Assembly (NCBI GenBank): GCA_036227345.1
Contig: CP109468.1
Location: 6,138,001-6,202,000, forward strand
From: Streptomyces sp. NBC_01463
GTDB lineage: Bacteria; Actinomycetota; Actinomycetes; Streptomycetales; Streptomycetaceae
Reading direction: 5' to 3'
Length of the DNA stretch: 64,000 nucleotides
Numbering within the stretch: position 1 is the first letter of the stretch; each line of letters begins with the position of its first letter. Made by a program: the position numbers and the translations under genes. Below are positions 60,882 through 64,000 of the stretch, piece by piece. The notes beneath the pieces are model-generated. The model made no database searches, was not told where the DNA came from, and saw only the letters and a list, made by a program, of their open reading frames with translations.

Positions 60882-61460
60882 TCAGCGGGCCGGCGGGCCG
60901 GGAAGCAGCCGCTGGAACAGCCCCCAGGTGAACTCGGCGACGTACGGGACGCCGGTGGCCGTGTCCGTGATCGAGAGGGCCCAGCGGGTCGGTGCGCTGC
61001 CCTCCATCGGACGGGCCGGGGCGAAGGCCCGCGCCACCTCGTTCACGGTGCACGACCAGGGGCGCAGCTCCCCGGCCGGGCCGAGCTCGGGGGCCGGCGC
61101 GCCCGGCGCCCGCACCAGCCACTCGTTCCACACCGCCCCGCCCGGCGCCACCATCACCTCGAACCGCAGGTCCGGCCAGAGCGGCACAGGCCAGAACAGC
61201 GCGTCGCACTCCAGATCACCCACCGTGCGGCGCAGCGAGATCTCGGGTTCGCCGAGCACCGAACGGTAGCGGCGCAGCGCTCCCCGCCCGCGCGGGGCCC
61301 GCGTCATCGCCTGCCAGCGGCGGTTGGCCTCACGCATCTCGGCGAGCGTGGCGCTCAGTTCGTGCCGGGCGTCCTCGACGAGGCCTGGCTGGTGGTCGGC
61401 CATCCGGCGCAGCAGGACGAGCTGGAACTCACGGGGGCCGAACGGGGCGGGAGCGGTCAT
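60882..61460 (-). CDS. Conserved hypothetical protein, 192 residues
   Basis: The frame opens at an ATG (61460): MTAPAPFGPREFQLVLLRRM. The first 60 residues are helical and charged. The remainder has Trp/Pro-rich strand-like segments (ALFWPVPLWPDLRFEVMV; WNEWLVRAPG; YVAEFTWGLFQRLLPG). No enzyme motif or membrane segment is seen. The family is not recognised, although the composition and strong third-position GC support coding. Confidence 0.7.
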   Translation of the reverse strand: MTAPAPFGPREFQLVLLRRMADHQPGLVEDARHELSATLAEMREANRRWQAMTRAPRGRGALRRYRSVLGEPEISLRRTVGDLECDALFWPVPLWPDLRFEVMVAPGGAVWNEWLVRAPGAPAPELGPAGELRPWSCTVNEVARAFAPARPMEGSAPTRWALSITDTATGVPYVAEFTWGLFQRLLPGPPAR

Positions 61461-61538
61461 GGAACCAACGGTTCCACACAGGATCCTCACCTGAGCGGCT
61501 TTCTCTGGTGTCCACCGGGCATCTAATCTGCGGGCGCC

Positions 61539-62324
61539 ATGGATTACTGCCAGCCCTGTCAGCGGCATCTCAACGGCGCCCTGGCCTGCGCCGGATGCGG
61601 AACCCCCGCGCAGGCGCTGAGCCGCTACGCCGCCCCCGCGCCCTTCGGCCACGAGCCGGACGCCCGGGACGAGCGGGCCGCGCCGTCTCCGTCCGGGGGC
61701 CGGCGCCGCCGGGAGCGCGAGGCTGCCCGGACGCGGGGCGGCGCGCACGGCGGACGCGCCGCGCGCCGCGGCGGCCCTGCCCCTGAGGAGCGGCCGCGCC
61801 GTGGCCGGCGTGGCCGCAGCAGGCGGGGCCGTACGGCGCTGCTGGCGCTGCTGGGGGTGGTCCTGGCCGCCGGTGCGCTGAGCCTGGCCGAGCTGGCGAC
61901 CGAGCCGGACGGCGGCGACGGGGCCTCGGACTACGTACGCGAATCGACGTCCGCCACCACCGCTCCGGCGCCTGATCCCGAGGTGAGCGACACGGCCGAG
62001 CCGCCGCGTCCGGTCAGGAGCCCGACGGGCAGCCCGTCCGTCGTCCCCGCGACCGACGCACACTCCTCGGCCGCCGCCCGGCCGGACCGGGCCACGGCCG
62101 AGGCGCGCCCCGGCGGGGTCACCTCGGCACCGGCGGCCCCGGCCCCGGTCTCCGTACCGCCGTCGGCGGCCCCGTCGGTCACCACCGGTGGTCCCACGGA
62201 GCCGGGCGGCACCGGCGGCGGACCGTCACCGTCCGCGACCCCGACGCAGCCCGTGCCCACGCCGACCCCCACCCCGTCACCGACCCCCACGGACGACGAC
62301 TGCTGGTTCCCGTGGTTCTGCTGA
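61539..62324 (+). CDS. Zinc-ribbon membrane protein with Pro/Thr-rich exterior (SCO2400-like)
   Basis: This 261-residue protein starts MDYCQPCQRHLNGALACAGC, a C-x2-C...C-x2-C zinc ribbon. An Arg/Ala-rich basic cytoplasmic segment follows. One transmembrane helix lies near 100-119 (ALLALLGVVLAAGALSLAEL). The outer part is a long Pro/Thr/Ser-rich tail ending in DDDCWFPWFC. The layout corresponds to SCO2400-family proteins of Streptomyces, function unknown. Confidence 0.8.
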   Translation: MDYCQPCQRHLNGALACAGCGTPAQALSRYAAPAPFGHEPDARDERAAPSPSGGRRRREREAARTRGGAHGGRAARRGGPAPEERPRRGRRGRSRRGRTALLALLGVVLAAGALSLAELATEPDGGDGASDYVRESTSATTAPAPDPEVSDTAEPPRPVRSPTGSPSVVPATDAHSSAAARPDRATAEARPGGVTSAPAAPAPVSVPPSAAPSVTTGGPTEPGGTGGGPSPSATPTQPVPTPTPTPSPTPTDDDCWFPWFC

Positions 62325-62342
62325 GCCCCTGAGGAACGCCGC

Positions 62343-62786
62343 TCAGGAGAGGTCGGCCGGTTCCATCCCCAGCATCCGGCGCAGCAGGTCCCGCAGGACC
62401 GCGCGCTCCTGGTCCGAGAGACCCGCCAGGGGTTCGCGGGCGAAGCCGAGCGAGTCGCGCAGCTTCCGGGCCGTCCGGGCGCCCTCCTCCGTGGGCGCGG
62501 CCAGCTTCACCCGCCGGTCGGCCGGATCGGGCCGCCGCTCCACCAGTCCGCGCGCCTCGAGACGGTCGACGATCCCCGTGACGTTCGACGGCTCGCACTT
62601 CAGCTTCTGGGCTATCCGGCGCATCGGCAGCGGATCCAGGGAGAGCAGTCCGAGGACGCGGGCCTGGGCGCCGGTGAGGCTGTGGGCGGACGCGGCCTGC
62701 TCGTACTCCTCGTAGTACCGCGCCACGACCGAGCCGATCAGCTCGACGACTTCGAGGGTCAGCGGGTCCGTGCGCGGGGTGGCCAT
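62343..62786 (-). CDS. MarR-family transcriptional regulator
   Basis: This 147-residue protein has the MarR winged-helix pattern: LTGAQARVLGLLSLDPLPMR, RIAQKLKCEPSNVTGIVDRL, then EARGLVERRPDPADRRVKLA (the wing with the conserved DxRxxxL). It is divergent from the oxidoreductase gene and 145 bp away, with a candidate operator between them. It probably represses that gene. Confidence 0.9.
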   Translation of the reverse strand: MATPRTDPLTLEVVELIGSVVARYYEEYEQAASAHSLTGAQARVLGLLSLDPLPMRRIAQKLKCEPSNVTGIVDRLEARGLVERRPDPADRRVKLAAPTEEGARTARKLRDSLGFAREPLAGLSDQERAVLRDLLRRMLGMEPADLS

Positions 62787-62808
62787 GACATCGAGGATAG
62801 CCGGTTAC

Positions 62809-62848
62809 TTGACAAGGTGAAATATCCAGGCGCATGGTTGTTTCACCT
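62809..62848 (+). promoter_or_regulatory. Promoter and candidate MarR operator
   Basis: TTGACA (62809-62814) and CATGGT (62833-62838), 18 bp apart, form a promoter for the oxidoreductase gene. The dyad ACTTG-A-CAAGG overlaps the -35. AGGTGAAA (62815-62822) is repeated inverted as TTTCACCT (62841-62848). Both suit binding by the divergent MarR protein. Confidence 0.55.
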
Positions 62849-62931
62849 CATGAAGCTTTTCCGCTCCGGCCGAACCGCTTCCGTGACTCCACCCCTCCGC
62901 ATCCCCCAGTCATCGAGGAGAACCCGAGCCC

Positions 62932-63951
62932 ATGTCTGCAACTCTTCCCACGTCCAGCCGTGAATGGCACCTCGTAGCCCGTCCGCACGGCTGGCCGAAG
63001 GCCGAGGATTTCGCACTGCGTGAGGCGCCGGTCACCGCTCCCGCCGAGGGCCGGGTCCTCGTCCGCAACCTGCACTTCTCGGTCGACCCGTACATGCGCG
63101 GCCGGATGAACGACGTGAAGTCGTACACCCCGCCGTTCAAGCTGGACCACCCCATGGAGGGTGGCGCGGTCGGCGAGATCGTCGCGTCGAACGCCGAGGG
63201 CTTCGCGGTCGGCGACCACGTGCTGCACGGTCTGGGCTGGCGAGAGTACGCCGACGTCCCCGCCAAGCACGCGGTGAAGGTCGACGCCTCCCTCGCCCCG
63301 CTCTCCGCCTACCTCGGCGTGCTCGGCATGACCGGTCTCACCGCCTACGCCGGCCTGTTCGACGTGGCCTCCTTCAAGGAGGGCGACGTGGTCTTCGTCT
63401 CCGGCGCCGCCGGTGCGGTCGGCAGCCAGGTCGGCCAGATGGCGAAGATCAAGGGCGCCGCGCGGGTCATCGGCTCCGCCGGCTCCGACGAGAAGGTCAA
63501 GCTCCTGGTCGAGGAGTACGGCTTCGACGCCGCCTTCAACTACAAGAACGGCCCCGTCGCTCAGCAGCTGCGCGAGGCCGCCCCCGACGGCATCGACGTC
63601 TACTTCGACAACGTCGGCGGCGAGCACCTCGAAGCCGCGATCTCCTCGTTCAACGTGCACGGCCGCGCGACCATCTGCGGCATGATCGCCCAGTACAACG
63701 CGACCGAGCCCACCCCCGGCCCGCGCAACCTCGCCCTCGTCATCGGCAAGCGGCTGCGCCTCCAGGGCATGCTCGTCGGCGACCACGCCGACCTCCAGGG
63801 GCAGTTCGTCCAGGAGGTGGCCGGCTGGCTGGCCTCCGGCGAGCTGAAGTACCGCGAGACCGTCGTCGAGGGCATCGAGAACGGCTTCGAGGCCTTCCTC
63901 GGTCTGCTCCGCGGCGAGAACACCGGGAAGATGATCGTCTCCCTCGGCTGA
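62932..63951 (+). CDS. NADP-dependent medium-chain oxidoreductase
   Basis: This 339-residue member of the zinc-independent MDR group is related to leukotriene B4 12-hydroxydehydrogenase and curcumin reductase. VDPYMRGRMNDVKSY near residue 50 is the family signature, and the Rossmann motif VFVSGAAGAVGSQVGQ lies near 153. YFDNVGGEHLEAAIS follows. It probably reduces alpha,beta-unsaturated carbonyl compounds with NADPH. An ATG at 62932 follows GAGGAGAA. It is likely induced through the divergent MarR regulator. Confidence 0.9.
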   Translation: MSATLPTSSREWHLVARPHGWPKAEDFALREAPVTAPAEGRVLVRNLHFSVDPYMRGRMNDVKSYTPPFKLDHPMEGGAVGEIVASNAEGFAVGDHVLHGLGWREYADVPAKHAVKVDASLAPLSAYLGVLGMTGLTAYAGLFDVASFKEGDVVFVSGAAGAVGSQVGQMAKIKGAARVIGSAGSDEKVKLLVEEYGFDAAFNYKNGPVAQQLREAAPDGIDVYFDNVGGEHLEAAISSFNVHGRATICGMIAQYNATEPTPGPRNLALVIGKRLRLQGMLVGDHADLQGQFVQEVAGWLASGELKYRETVVEGIENGFEAFLGLLRGENTGKMIVSLG

Positions 63952-64000
63952 ACCGCCCGTCCGGGCACCCGTTAGGCTCGTCCCAGGCCGTCGCGATCGT

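Noticed and set aside
1..64000. CRISPR array or rRNA genes
   Set aside because: No regularly spaced short repeats and no rRNA-like conserved stretches were seen on reading through the window.

Overview
The window is actinobacterial and almost certainly from Streptomyces. GC content is very high, GTG starts are frequent, and the right-hand third carries a familiar streptomycete chromosomal neighbourhood: malonyl-CoA synthetase MatB, an AsnC/Lrp regulator, a GAF histidine kinase, the actin-like protein Mbl and a zinc-ribbon proline-rich membrane protein. The left three quarters are accessory DNA of lower and uneven GC, framed by transposase fragments, decayed genes and long palindromes.

Region 1 (1-3.4 kb) is the island edge. 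It holds a truncated IS5-type transposase, several strong palindromes, a small membrane protein and a leftward VUT/YhhQ-type queuosine-precursor transporter whose transcript probably ends at a strong hairpin near 1.9 kb.

Region 2 (3.4-28.0 kb) is the main system: an apparently complete dpd island for 7-deazaguanine modification of DNA plus the associated restriction functions. One rightward, overlapping block encodes the presumed restriction genes dpdE, F, G, H, I, J and K, followed by dpdD. They are SNF2-like, RecQ-like and DEVH-box helicases, an AAA-type ATPase, a phospholipase-D-type nuclease candidate and accessory proteins. A leftward block, dpdC-dpdB2-dpdA-dpdB1, encodes the modification enzymes: a TGT-like transglycosylase, two different DGQQR-motif DpdB proteins and DpdC. 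A third, rightward block, queC-queE-queD-folE2, makes the preQ0 precursor from GTP. The duplicated dpdB and the neighbouring transporter are the least ordinary features.

Region 3 (28.1-41.3 kb) contains an IS3-type orfA fragment, two 108-bp copies of a repeat ending in a tRNA T-arm/acceptor-like sequence, and a leftward four-gene operon: TIR protein, pseudokinase with a PQQ-type propeller, small helical protein, and a STAND ATPase with 14 WD40 repeats. A short motif (VSGGxxYxAGRDxxI) is shared by three of these proteins, at the C-termini of the two small ones and the N-terminus of the STAND protein. This is the arrangement expected of homotypic signalling motifs that connect receptors to effectors. 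A divergent XRE-family regulator follows, then a decayed MFS gene and its intact paralogue.

Region 4 (41.3-49.0 kb) is a second conflict-type operon, read leftward: an alpha/beta hydrolase, a caspase-like protease with a VMAP-type C-terminal region, a MoxR-type AAA ATPase and a vWA/SAV_2336-like protein. It matches the vWA-MoxR-VMAP ternary systems. A C-terminal fragment of the MFS gene lies just beyond it. This suggests that the segment from about 39.6 to 48.9 kb was inserted into an ancestral MFS gene.

Region 5 (49.0-64.0 kb) looks like ordinary chromosome: VOC protein, MatB, two secreted carbohydrate-active proteins (sugar dehydrogenase-PKD-CBM6 and ThuA-CBM6-GH99), a NarK-like transporter, Lrp, sensor kinase, Mbl, a conserved protein, a zinc-ribbon membrane protein, a MarR regulator and an NADP-dependent oxidoreductase. 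All functional calls are from reading the sequence; no searches were run.
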